7,205 nucleotides of DNA from an uncultured Selenomonadales bacterium (GCA_947305445.1 CAMZDU010000047.1:1-7205), one strand, 5' to 3'. Counted from the stretch's first letter, positions 1 through 6,655 are shown. Notes: a model not told the origin generated them from the sequence alone. Numbers and translations: made by a program.

Positions 1-387
1 AATCTGCGCCGCTTCATCCCCACAGCTAAAGCAGGGGGCTTTCGCGGCGCGTCTTCGGTAAGAAAAATTTTCGTCGGAGAGTATTAGTTCCCAAATCGAT
101 TCGCGGAAAATTTTAGGGTGCCGCTCCTCGAAGATCGCCGAGCAATTATGACAGATTGAAATCATAGTCGAGCCCGCGGGAAAATTTCTGAAATGTTCAA
201 TCGCCCGCCACTCATCGCGATAATTTTCGGGCATGCGCTGTTCAAACTCGGCAACTTTGTATTTGTCGACGCAACAACGGATTATAGGCAGATTAAAACG
301 CTCGCGCACGTAAGATTGAACTTTGCGGCTGAGCGCGGGATATTCTTCAGTAAAAACGCAACTCGCCACGAAAAATTTATTATTCAT
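1..387 (-). CDS. Cysteine-rich (CCG-like) putative Fe-S/metal-binding protein, N-terminal part, cut by window edge
   Basis: The frame is open from an ATG at 387 to base 1, giving 129 residues and no stop, so the C-terminus lies outside the window. Conserved-looking cysteines are C10 (VASC), C38-C39 (IIRCC), C79 and C82 (CHNC), and C119 and C122 (CFSC). The spaced Cys, Cys-Cys and CxxC pattern resembles the cysteine-rich CCG proteins related to heterodisulfide reductase subunit B, which bind Fe-S clusters or zinc. There is no signal peptide or membrane segment, so it is probably cytoplasmic. The start is supported by GGAG at 398-395 and by an ATGA overlap with the preceding frame. I recall similar uncharacterised proteins in Selenomonas-type Firmicutes, but the role is unknown. 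The reading frame is secure; the Fe-S assignment is inference from cysteine spacing. Confidence 0.78.
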   Translation of the reverse strand, partial: MNNKFFVASCVFTEEYPALSRKVQSYVRERFNLPIIRCCVDKYKVAEFEQRMPENYRDEWRAIEHFRNFPAGSTMISICHNCSAIFEERHPKIFRESIWELILSDENFSYRRRAAKAPCFSCGDEAAQI

Positions 388-398
388 GTCAATTCTCC
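384..398 (-). promoter_or_regulatory. RBS and ATGA start/stop overlap for the cysteine-rich gene
   Basis: On the minus strand GGAG (398-395) lies 7 nt before ATG (387-385). That ATG shares bases with the TGA (386-384) closing the hydrolase frame, a 4-nt overlap typical of translational coupling. The upstream gene is broken, so the gene's own GGAG probably matters for its translation now. Confidence 0.7.
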
Positions 399-1037
399 AC
401 GAAAAAATTTTTTAATCAGCGTCGCAATCTCTTTGCAGTGACTTTCAAGCACAAAATATCCGCTGTCAACGAAATTTATCTGCGCGGCGGGCAAATCTTT
501 CTTAATCTCGGCATAATCTGGACGTTGCGTATAAAAAATATCCAAAGAATATCCATTGGGCGCAACCGAACCTTCGGGCGTGCCGAAAATATATTGATTT
601 ATGATAGTTTCGGGCGCAAATGCCGATTTATATTGTTCGCGAAGTTCGGGCGTAGGATTTTTCCAATATTCGGCGCGTGCCGTCCATTTTTTGCCGAGTC
701 CTTCCGCGTAAACATTTCCATTTTGGCTGATTATGTCCAAAATCTTCTGCGGATTCTTTATAGCGATACGAAAACCAATCGGTGCGCCGTAATCGAAAAC
801 GTACATAAAAAATTTGTCAACGCCGAGCTGATTAAGGAATTTTCCAATGATATTTGCAAGATTATCGAACGTATAAGCGAATTTTTTACGAGAAGGCATA
901 TCAGATTGACATCGCGGAACATGTGACTTGACGACGGAAAACCATGAAAAAGAATCATTGTCGGCTTATCAACCGCGCCTGCCTCGCGATAAAAGATTTT
1001 TACGCCGTCAATCACAATTTTTTTTGTAAGCAATCAT
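384..1037 (-). pseudogene. Alpha/beta hydrolase, degraded by frameshift and internal deletions
   Basis: Two overlapping frames carry consecutive parts of one alpha/beta hydrolase of the epoxide hydrolase/haloalkane dehalogenase type. The first part (from about 1033) has VIDGVKIFYREAG, the oxyanion-loop HGFPSSSHMF, and stops matching after FRD near 915. The second (to 384) resumes with QSDMPSRKKFAYTFDNLA and has the nucleophile elbow YVFDYGAPIGF with an Asp nucleophile. Lesions: (a) the ATG at 1037, which has an ideal AAGGAG, enters a run of eight A, loses frame and stops at 1008, whereas seven A would read MIAYKKIVIDG; (b) about 19 residues (beta-strand to PDYPGFG) are missing between FRD and QSD, changing frame; (c) about 50 residues are missing between RPDYAEI and KKDLPAA, including the WGKxD catalytic-acid region. 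The expected GHFALETH reads GYFVLESH, so the catalytic His is Tyr. Deletion sizes come from memory of the family. No active enzyme is expected. Confidence 0.88.
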
Positions 1038-1051
1038 AATAATTACTCCTT
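1037..1051 (-). promoter_or_regulatory. RBS of the hydrolase pseudogene, overlapping the endonuclease stop
   Basis: AAGGAG (1051-1046) lies 8 nt before ATG 1037-1035, and its first bases belong to the TAA stop of the endonuclease (1052-1050). The strong site points to this ATG, not the TTG at 1033, as the ancestral start. That choice exposes the frameshift in the A8 tract just downstream. Confidence 0.65.
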
Positions 1052-2135
1052 AAGTCAATTTTCTGATGTCGCTGACGAAATTATTCAGCGGGCGGACATA
1101 ATCTTTCATGCCAGGATGTGCGGAACATTTTTTATAAGTCTCGCTTGTAATTGGAAGATAAAAAATTTGTCCCTGTTCGCCGAGCCGAACAATTTTATCG
1201 TCTGATAAATCTTTGTCAAACGTTATTAAGTGCCAAAACTCACGAATTTTAAAATGCGATAATGTTCCTCTGTCGGCTTGACTTAATTGTTTCCAACGCT
1301 CCCGCAACGTCCGCTTGCAACTTATTCCAACAACCCAGCCGTCTTTGCACTTAAACCACTTGTCAACTTCAATATCTTGGTCGAAATGGCTCGGTTCACT
1401 TGTCGATTTAAAGCCGTAATAGTCGAAAATAAAATCTGCAACCGTTTCAAGAGAATTTCCGCCGCGAGATTTTCTTTTTTGCCCTAATCGCCGCTCAAAT
1501 TCCTGTATAAACGCCGTCAGCATGATATTATCGTCCAATTTACTGTGAAAAATGTTCAAAGCCGATAAATTTTCCTGCAGTCTCGTAAAAGTTTCAATAA
1601 CCAGCGTGCGTTCGGCATCAAGGCAACCTTTAACTCCTAAATCGTCCCAAGTTTCTATCAGCAAAGCAATTTTTTCTTCGCCGAAAGTGTCAAGAATACT
1701 TTTAGCCGCCGTTTCGCAGAATTTTTTATCATCAGAAGGAACAATTTCCATAGCGCGATTAATCGGCGCTACTAAATATTTCATCGCAACGCAAAAAATA
1801 ATCACGTCCTCGACTGTTTTTATATCTTTATCGAGCTGTTGAACGAGATTTAGCGCAAGAATATGCGTTTTCGTCGAAGGTTTTACGAGATTTTTAATTT
1901 CATTCAGCAAAGTAGTTTTTGATAGCAAAAATTTTTCTTCGGTAGAGAAATTTTCTTGAGTAACCAAATTTTCAAGGACAGAAACGAGTTCCAACAGCTG
2001 ATTTTCCTTAGATTTGCCGAGTGCGCCGAATTTATCGGTGTTAAGTAAATAGCGGGCGAACCAGTAAACGTTCTTGAACGGACTTTTTTGAATCTGCGCG
2101 TGAATCGTTGAAATCATGCCGCCAATCGCCTCCAT
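1050..2135 (-). CDS. Type II restriction endonuclease, PD-(D/E)XK fold, EcoRII-C-like signature
   Basis: This 361-residue protein is predicted to cleave unmethylated target DNA as partner of the methyltransferase immediately upstream. The N-terminal half (about 1-215) is helical and unrecognised. The C-terminal half carries RKSRGGNSLE (221-230), then EVDKWF (256-261), then ISCKRTLRERWKQ (271-283). I associate RKSRxGxSLE and the KxTxRERWxQ stretch with EcoRII C-terminal-type endonucleases. Candidate catalytic residues are E230, D258 and K274; the usual ExK reads SCK, as in variants that move the acid to a helix. The start is uncertain: ATG 2135 has AAGGA only 3 nt upstream, while ATG 2117 has GGAGG at 2133-2129, 11 nt away. 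Either overlaps the methyltransferase end. Two hand-counted 60-base lines give 22 and 18 G+C, well below purL. The specificity is unknown. Endonuclease role is secure from context and motifs; the subfamily is tentative. Confidence 0.85.
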   Translation of the reverse strand: MEAIGGMISTIHAQIQKSPFKNVYWFARYLLNTDKFGALGKSKENQLLELVSVLENLVTQENFSTEEKFLLSKTTLLNEIKNLVKPSTKTHILALNLVQQLDKDIKTVEDVIIFCVAMKYLVAPINRAMEIVPSDDKKFCETAAKSILDTFGEEKIALLIETWDDLGVKGCLDAERTLVIETFTRLQENLSALNIFHSKLDDNIMLTAFIQEFERRLGQKRKSRGGNSLETVADFIFDYYGFKSTSEPSHFDQDIEVDKWFKCKDGWVVGISCKRTLRERWKQLSQADRGTLSHFKIREFWHLITFDKDLSDDKIVRLGEQGQIFYLPITSETYKKCSAHPGMKDYVRPLNNFVSDIRKLT

Positions 2136-2889
2136 CAATCCTTGTCCGTGCCATTTCGCAATACTTAAGAGATTTTTCTATCAAAATAAAGTTTCTGTCG
2201 AATTTTTTAGATGAAACAGCAGTAGTTCCGGATCCGGCGAACGGATCAAGGATAATTTGCCCTGTCGTACTCGAAATAATTCTGTCGATAAGCTCTTCGG
2301 GGAACGGCGCGGGGTGCGGATTCTTCATTTCCTGCTTAACTTCCCAAACGTCGGTTAATTTATTCGCTCCTTTAGCCAATTTGAACGCTTTATTGCATAA
2401 AAGATAAATTTGTTCGGTCGTCGGCAGAAAATATCCCGCATTAAAGTTAATCGCGCCGCTTCTTTTCCAAATAATCACTTGCCGGAGCGGAAATCCGCGC
2501 AAAATTTCGCCTCTGTCCTCTAATAAACCGTTTTGCACGCGATTTTTATTGTTATAGAAAACTGCGCCGTCGTCCTTGATGATTCTGCACATTTCGGCGA
2601 CACATTCGCGTTGCCAAGCGATATATTCAGCGTATGGCATGTTATCAGCGTATTCAGAATAGCCGTTTTTAATCGCGGCGTTCTTCCACTTGCCACAATT
2701 CGTATTTTTCTTTAATCCGTTGCCGCTTGAATTCAAAAGATTGTACGGCGGCGAAGTTATCACGACATCAACGCATTTATCAGGCAAATTACGCATAATT
2801 TCCAAGCAATCGCCGTGAATTATCTTGTCAACGCAATTTTCTACAGTAATTTTCCCGTCAAACTCGATAATTTCAGCTGAAATATTCAA
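2041..2889 (-). CDS. Type II DNA methyltransferase, beta class (N4-cytosine or N6-adenine)
   Basis: A 282-residue SAM-dependent DNA methyltransferase that would protect host sites from the endonuclease encoded next. The order is beta class: N-terminal DKIIHGDCLEIM (21-32), catalytic motif IV TSPPYN (45-50), a variable target-recognition stretch (about 55-185), NPHPAPFP (190-197), then SAM-binding motif I DPFAGSGTT (215-223). TSPPY favours N4-cytosine methylation, but this is only suggestive. The frame extends upstream inside purL, but homology-like sequence begins close to residue 15-20, so the start should be near 2890. Only GTG 2892 and TTG 2889 fit; TTG 2889 has GAGG at 2899-2896 with 6-nt spacing and was chosen. 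It overlaps purL by 17 nt. The family-like sequence ends at about residue 251 (YCEMARTRI); the last 31 polar residues overlap the endonuclease frame and may be an overprinted tail. Confidence 0.93.
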   Translation of the reverse strand: MNISAEIIEFDGKITVENCVDKIIHGDCLEIMRNLPDKCVDVVITSPPYNLLNSSGNGLKKNTNCGKWKNAAIKNGYSEYADNMPYAEYIAWQRECVAEMCRIIKDDGAVFYNNKNRVQNGLLEDRGEILRGFPLRQVIIWKRSGAINFNAGYFLPTTEQIYLLCNKAFKLAKGANKLTDVWEVKQEMKNPHPAPFPEELIDRIISSTTGQIILDPFAGSGTTAVSSKKFDRNFILIEKSLKYCEMARTRIDGGDWRHDFNDSRADSKKSVQERLLVRPLFT

Positions 2890-5800
2890 CACCCGCCTCA
2901 AAAAGTTGCTGATTTTTATTGCCGACGATATTTTTTGCCACAAATTCGCCGATTCGCTCTGAATGTCCCATTTTCCCGAAGATTTTCCCGCTAATATCGG
3001 TAATTCCTTCAATCGCCCATGCCGAGCCGTTAGGATTGAACGGAATTTTATCAGTCGGAGTGCCGTCGAAGTCAACGTATTGCGTTGCAATCTGCCCGTT
3101 CGCCGATAATTTCTTTAACCAAGCGTCGCTTGCAACGAAACGCCCTTCGCCGTGTGAAACGGGTATCGCGTGTACGTCACCGACAGAATTTTTCGCAAGC
3201 CAAGGAGACAAATTGCTCGTTATTCGCGTGAAAACGTATTGGCTGACGTGTCGACCCAGTGAATTGTGCGTTAATGTCGGAGAATCTTCCTCTAAATCGC
3301 GAATTTCGCCGTAAGGAAGCAATCCAAGCTTAATTAACGCTTGAAATCCGTTGCAAATGCCCAAAATTAAGCCGTCGCGCTCGCGCAGGAGTTTCATAAT
3401 CTCTTCGGCAAGGCGCGGATTGCGGAAAGTCGCCGCGATAAATTTTCCGGAACCGTCCGGCTCGTCGCCGCCGCTGAAACCGCCCGGCAACATGATTATC
3501 TGCGCGGCGCGAATTTTTTTTGCCATAGCGTCGATACTTTCGGCCACCGCAGACGGATTTAAATTGCGCACGACAAAAATTTCCGGCTCGCCGCCCGCCC
3601 GTCGCCAACATTTCGCGCTGTCGTATTCGCAATTCGTTCCGGGGAACACGGGAATAAAAATTTTCGGGCGTGCGATTTTAGCTGATAGCTGATAGCTATT
3701 AGCTGTTAGATTTTTGATTTCGTTGGGAATTTTTTGCGCGGCAGTTTTTGTGCGCGTCGGAAAAATTTTTTCGAGCGGCTCGGCAAGTGCGCGTTTAACG
3801 TCGTCGAGAGAAATTTTTTCGTCACCTAAAATTATTGCAGGCTCGGCAATCGTCTCGCCAATCAGTTTGAAGTCCAGCTCGTTCGTCGCCTCAACAATCA
3901 GACTGCCGTAATTTTTAGCGAAAATATCAACGTCCGCGCAGAATTTGAAGCCTATATCGTTGCCGACAGCCATTTTGGAGACAGCCGCCGCAATGCCGCC
4001 CGCCTGCAAGCTCACCGCCGAAATAATTTTCCCCGCGTTAATCAGCTCGTGAACTCGCGCAAAATTTTTCTTCAGCGCGTCGAAGTCGGGCACGCCGTCC
4101 GAATCACGCGGACAGTCGACGAGATAAATTTTGTGACCGGCCGCTTTGAATTCGGGCGAAATAACTTTTTCCGCGTCAACGACCGCAACCGCGAAACTTA
4201 CAAGCGTCGGCGGCACGTGAAGATTTTCAAACGTCCCGCTCATCGAATCTTTGCCGCCGATAGCCGCCACGCCGAAATTTTTCTGCGCCACGAACGCTCC
4301 GAGTAATGACGCAAGCGGTTTGCCCCAACATTCGGGAGAATCGCCCAGCCGCTCGAAATATTCTTGAAATGTCAGATAAGCCGACGAATAATCCGCACCC
4401 GTCGCCACTAATTTTGCCAGCGAACTCGTCACCGCGTCAATCGCGCCGTGAAACGGACTGCGCTCGGAAATTTCAGCGTCAAAGCCAAAACTCATCGCCG
4501 TAGCCGTTGAAGTCTCTCCGTCGCAGGGAATTTTCGCAACCATTGCATCTGGCGGAGTGAGCTGATTTTTCCCGCCGAAGGGCATTAAAACCGTCGCCGC
4601 GCCGATTGTCGAATCAAATCGCTCAACTAAGCCTTTTTGCAAGCAATTATTTAATCCGCGCAGATTTTCAAGCCACGAAAAATTTTTGTTCGGAGAAATT
4701 TTTTTCGGCGCAGAAATTTTTGCCATGATGTGACGTTTGACGCCGTTTGTGTCGAAAAATTTTCGGCTGATGTTGACAATTTCCGCGCCGCGCCAATTCA
4801 TAATCATTCGACCGCCGTCCGTCACTTCCGCGACGACGTACGCTTCCAAATTTTCCGCGTCGGCAAGCGCGATAAATTTTTCCACGTCGTCCGCAGCAAG
4901 CACGACCGCCATTCGCTCTTGACTTTCCGAAATTGCAAGCTCGGTGCCGTCAAGCCCGTCGTATTTTTTGCGCACGGCGTCCAAATTTATATTCAAACCC
5001 GCAGAAAGTTCGCCGACTGCTACCGCTACGCCGCCCGCGCCGAAATCGTTGCAACGCTTAATCAATTTCGCCGCGTCGGGATTTCTGAACAGCCGCTGAA
5101 TTTTACGTTCGGTCGGAGGATTGCCTTTTTGCACTTCCGCGCCGCTTTTTGTAAGTGATTCGGACGTATGAACCTTGCTTGAGCCGGTCGCGCCGCCGAT
5201 TCCGTCGCGTCCCGTGCGCCCGCCGAGCAAAATCACTTTATCGCCGGCTTTTGGACGTTTGCGCACGACGTTGACACTCGGAGCCGCCGCAATGACCGCG
5301 CCAATCTCCATGCGTTTGGCAAGATAACCTTCGTGATAAATTTCGTGGACAAGACCAGTCGCAAGCCCGATTTGATTGCCGTAGGAGCTGTAGCCTTGCG
5401 CCGCGCCGCGAACGATTTTTTTCTGCGGGAGTTTGCCGGGCAAAGTTTCGGCGAAATTTTTTCGAGGATCAGCTGCGCCGGTTACGCGCATCGCTTGATA
5501 AACGTAACTTCTGCCGCTCAAAGGGTCGCGAATTGCGCCGCCTAAGCACGTCGCCGCACCGCCGAACGGCTCAATTTCCGTCGGGTGATTGTGTGTCTCG
5601 TTCTTGAACATGACGAGCCAATCTTCGTCGCGCCCGTCAATCGTCGCGGTGATTTTTATCGAGCAAGCGTTAATTTCTTCGGACACGTCAAGATTTTTCG
5701 GGCGGACAGTTTTTGCGCCGATTGTGCCCAAATCCATGAGCGAAATATTTTTTTCGTCGCCGATTCGTTCGCGCTCGCTCAAGTAAATTTCAAACGCACG

Positions 5801-6538
5801 CTTGACGACTGCCGCGCCCGAATCAAATTCAACGCTGTCAATCGCGGTGGTGAAGGTCGTGTGGCGGCAGTGGTCGCTCCAATAAGTGTCGATAACTTTA
5901 ATTTCAGTGATTGTCGGCGGGCGGCGTTCTTCGTCGCGGAAATATTTTTGGCAAAATTTCAAATCGTCGAGGTTCATCGCAAGTCCGCGCTCAAACAAAA
6001 AATTTTTCAGCGCGGTGTCGTCGAAGTCGTTAAAGTCGCGCAAAATTTCCACGTCGGGCGGAGTGTCGGCAGTTACCTTCAACGTCGCGGGCAAATCAAA
6101 AGTCGCCTCGCGTGATTCAATCGCGTTTATCGAGTAATTTTTGATTTTCGCGAAGTCGGCGGCGGAAATGTCGCCGCGCAGGGAAATAATTCGTGCGCTG
6201 TGAATTGTCGGCAGTTCTTTTCCGGTGACGAGCTGAATACATTGCGCGGCGGAATCTGCACGCTGATCGAATTGCCCCGGCAAATACTCGACGGCAAAAG
6301 TTTTTTCGGCGTCTAGGTCGGCGGGCAACTCAAAATAAAAATTATCAACATTCGGCTCCCGAAAGACCAAATCGCGCACGATTAAGAAATCCTCGTCGCT
6401 CAAACCCTCGACATCGTAGCGGACGAGCAGTCGAACGCCCGAAATTTTAACGTCCAAGGTCTCGCGGAAGTCTTCAAGCAGTTGTTGAGCGGGCACGTCG
6501 AAGCCCGAACGTTTCTCAACATAAATTCTCCTGACCAT
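2873..6538 (-). CDS. purL: Phosphoribosylformylglycinamidine synthase, fused single-chain form (PurL synthase + PurQ-like glutaminase)
   Basis: This cytoplasmic enzyme performs the fourth step of purine biosynthesis, converting FGAR to FGAM with ATP and glutamine. The 1,221-residue chain holds the PurS-like N-terminus (about 1-150), the linker/synthase motif SDHCRHTTF (221-229), NETHNHPTEIEPFGG (313-327), GGRTGRDGIGGATGSSK (439-455), a second half with GGKDSMSG (761-768), and a glutaminase domain from about 958. The glutaminase has FPGTNCEYD (965-973), LPGGFSGGDE (1017-1026), nucleophile C1062 in GICNGFQ, and PVSHGEGRF (1126-1134) supplying His1129 and Glu1131. All catalytic parts are present, and the length suits the clostridial-type fused form. 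ATG 6538 was chosen over ATG 6556 because GGGAGG lies 7 nt upstream and MVRRIYVEKR begins the family-like sequence. Odd points: a heptamer repeat codes TANSYQLSA at 945-953 in the inter-domain linker, and the 3' end overlaps the methyltransferase. It probably heads the operon. Confidence 0.98.
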   Translation of the reverse strand: MVRRIYVEKRSGFDVPAQQLLEDFRETLDVKISGVRLLVRYDVEGLSDEDFLIVRDLVFREPNVDNFYFELPADLDAEKTFAVEYLPGQFDQRADSAAQCIQLVTGKELPTIHSARIISLRGDISAADFAKIKNYSINAIESREATFDLPATLKVTADTPPDVEILRDFNDFDDTALKNFLFERGLAMNLDDLKFCQKYFRDEERRPPTITEIKVIDTYWSDHCRHTTFTTAIDSVEFDSGAAVVKRAFEIYLSERERIGDEKNISLMDLGTIGAKTVRPKNLDVSEEINACSIKITATIDGRDEDWLVMFKNETHNHPTEIEPFGGAATCLGGAIRDPLSGRSYVYQAMRVTGAADPRKNFAETLPGKLPQKKIVRGAAQGYSSYGNQIGLATGLVHEIYHEGYLAKRMEIGAVIAAAPSVNVVRKRPKAGDKVILLGGRTGRDGIGGATGSSKVHTSESLTKSGAEVQKGNPPTERKIQRLFRNPDAAKLIKRCNDFGAGGVAVAVGELSAGLNINLDAVRKKYDGLDGTELAISESQERMAVVLAADDVEKFIALADAENLEAYVVAEVTDGGRMIMNWRGAEIVNISRKFFDTNGVKRHIMAKISAPKKISPNKNFSWLENLRGLNNCLQKGLVERFDSTIGAATVLMPFGGKNQLTPPDAMVAKIPCDGETSTATAMSFGFDAEISERSPFHGAIDAVTSSLAKLVATGADYSSAYLTFQEYFERLGDSPECWGKPLASLLGAFVAQKNFGVAAIGGKDSMSGTFENLHVPPTLVSFAVAVVDAEKVISPEFKAAGHKIYLVDCPRDSDGVPDFDALKKNFARVHELINAGKIISAVSLQAGGIAAAVSKMAVGNDIGFKFCADVDIFAKNYGSLIVEATNELDFKLIGETIAEPAIILGDEKISLDDVKRALAEPLEKIFPTRTKTAAQKIPNEIKNLTANSYQLSAKIARPKIFIPVFPGTNCEYDSAKCWRRAGGEPEIFVVRNLNPSAVAESIDAMAKKIRAAQIIMLPGGFSGGDEPDGSGKFIAATFRNPRLAEEIMKLLRERDGLILGICNGFQALIKLGLLPYGEIRDLEEDSPTLTHNSLGRHVSQYVFTRITSNLSPWLAKNSVGDVHAIPVSHGEGRFVASDAWLKKLSANGQIATQYVDFDGTPTDKIPFNPNGSAWAIEGITDISGKIFGKMGHSERIGEFVAKNIVGNKNQQLFEAGVEYFS
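2887..2899 (-). promoter_or_regulatory. RBS with non-ATG start of the methyltransferase, inside purL
   Basis: GAGG (2899-2896) is followed 3 nt later by GTG (2892-2890) and 6 nt later by TTG (2889-2887). No ATG is available in frame until past the GDCLE motif. The site lies in the last purL codons, so methyltransferase translation probably depends partly on ribosomes finishing purL. Confidence 0.5.
3680..3707. repeat. Four tandem heptamers AGCTGAT-like, inside the purL linker
   Basis: On the plus strand four consecutive 7-mers begin at 3680, 3687, 3694 and 3701: AGCTGAT, AGCTGAT, AGCTATT, AGCTGTT (consensus AGCTNNT). On the coding strand they read TANSYQLSA, purL residues 945-953, between the last synthase segment and the glutaminase domain. 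Each unit contains the palindrome AGCT. It resembles short heptanucleotide repeats found dispersed in some bacterial genomes. It is in frame and apparently tolerated because the linker is unstructured. Confidence 0.8.
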
Positions 6539-6551
6539 AAGCAAACCTCCC
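6538..6551 (-). promoter_or_regulatory. RBS of purL
   Basis: GGGAGG (6551-6546) lies 7 nt before ATG 6538. It decides this start over the in-frame ATG at 6556, which would place the site inside the coding sequence. Confidence 0.8.
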
Positions 6552-6572
6552 GGCATTATTCTTAATGTCGAT

Positions 6573-6601
6573 ATTCTTTTGAAACGCGATTAAACCTTCA
6601 A
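6573..6601 (-). promoter_or_regulatory. Weak candidate sigma-70-type promoter for purL
   Basis: On the minus strand TTGAAG (6601-6596) and AAGAAT (6578-6573) are separated by 17 nt, between the upstream terminator and the purL RBS. Position and spacing are right but the -10 matches poorly, so it is a positional guess. I see no purine riboswitch fold in this roughly 75-nt leader, nor a convincing PurR operator. Confidence 0.3.
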
Positions 6602-6613
6602 GGCGAATCATCG

Positions 6614-6655
6614 AAATCAAAAATCCCGCAGAAGATTTTTCCGCAGGATTTTTTT
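6614..6655 (-). terminator. Rho-independent terminator of the ABC transporter binding-protein gene
   Basis: Inverted arms at 6652-6639 and 6633-6620 flank a 5-nt loop (6638-6634). Read on the minus strand the 14-bp stem is continuous with two G-U pairs, and it ends in a U-rich tail (UUUUUGAUUU). Read on the plus strand the same two positions become C-A and A-C mismatches. The hairpin therefore fits minus-strand RNA best. It starts about 25 nt after the TGA at 6680-6678 and separates that gene from purL. Confidence 0.85.

Noticed and set aside
438..926. Plus-strand open frame of 162 codons opposite the hydrolase
   Set aside because: It mirrors the minus-strand hydrolase remnants, has no recognisable domain and no good ribosome binding site. 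It is a shadow frame.
1014..1030. Phase variation of the hydrolase through the A8 tract
   Set aside because: Slippage could restore the first frame, but the downstream deletions and missing catalytic residues mean no active enzyme would result.
2893..3090. Long N-terminal extension of the methyltransferase frame back to 3090
   Set aside because: It lies wholly within the glutaminase domain of purL, which is conserved to its last residues, and the extension shows no methyltransferase motif. The start near 2889 is much more likely.
5585..6115. Plus-strand open frame of 176 codons, and several smaller ones, opposite purL
   Set aside because: The minus strand has clear PurL motifs throughout this span. 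The plus frames are low-complexity antisense shadows produced by its codon bias.
6539..6556. Upstream purL start at ATG 6556
   Set aside because: The GGGAGG at 6551-6546 sits between this ATG and ATG 6538 and is correctly spaced only for 6538.
6554..6567. Small palindrome CATTA-TTCT-TAATG before purL as a regulator operator
   Set aside because: The 5-bp arms are short and AT-rich and match no operator I know. This is expected by chance.
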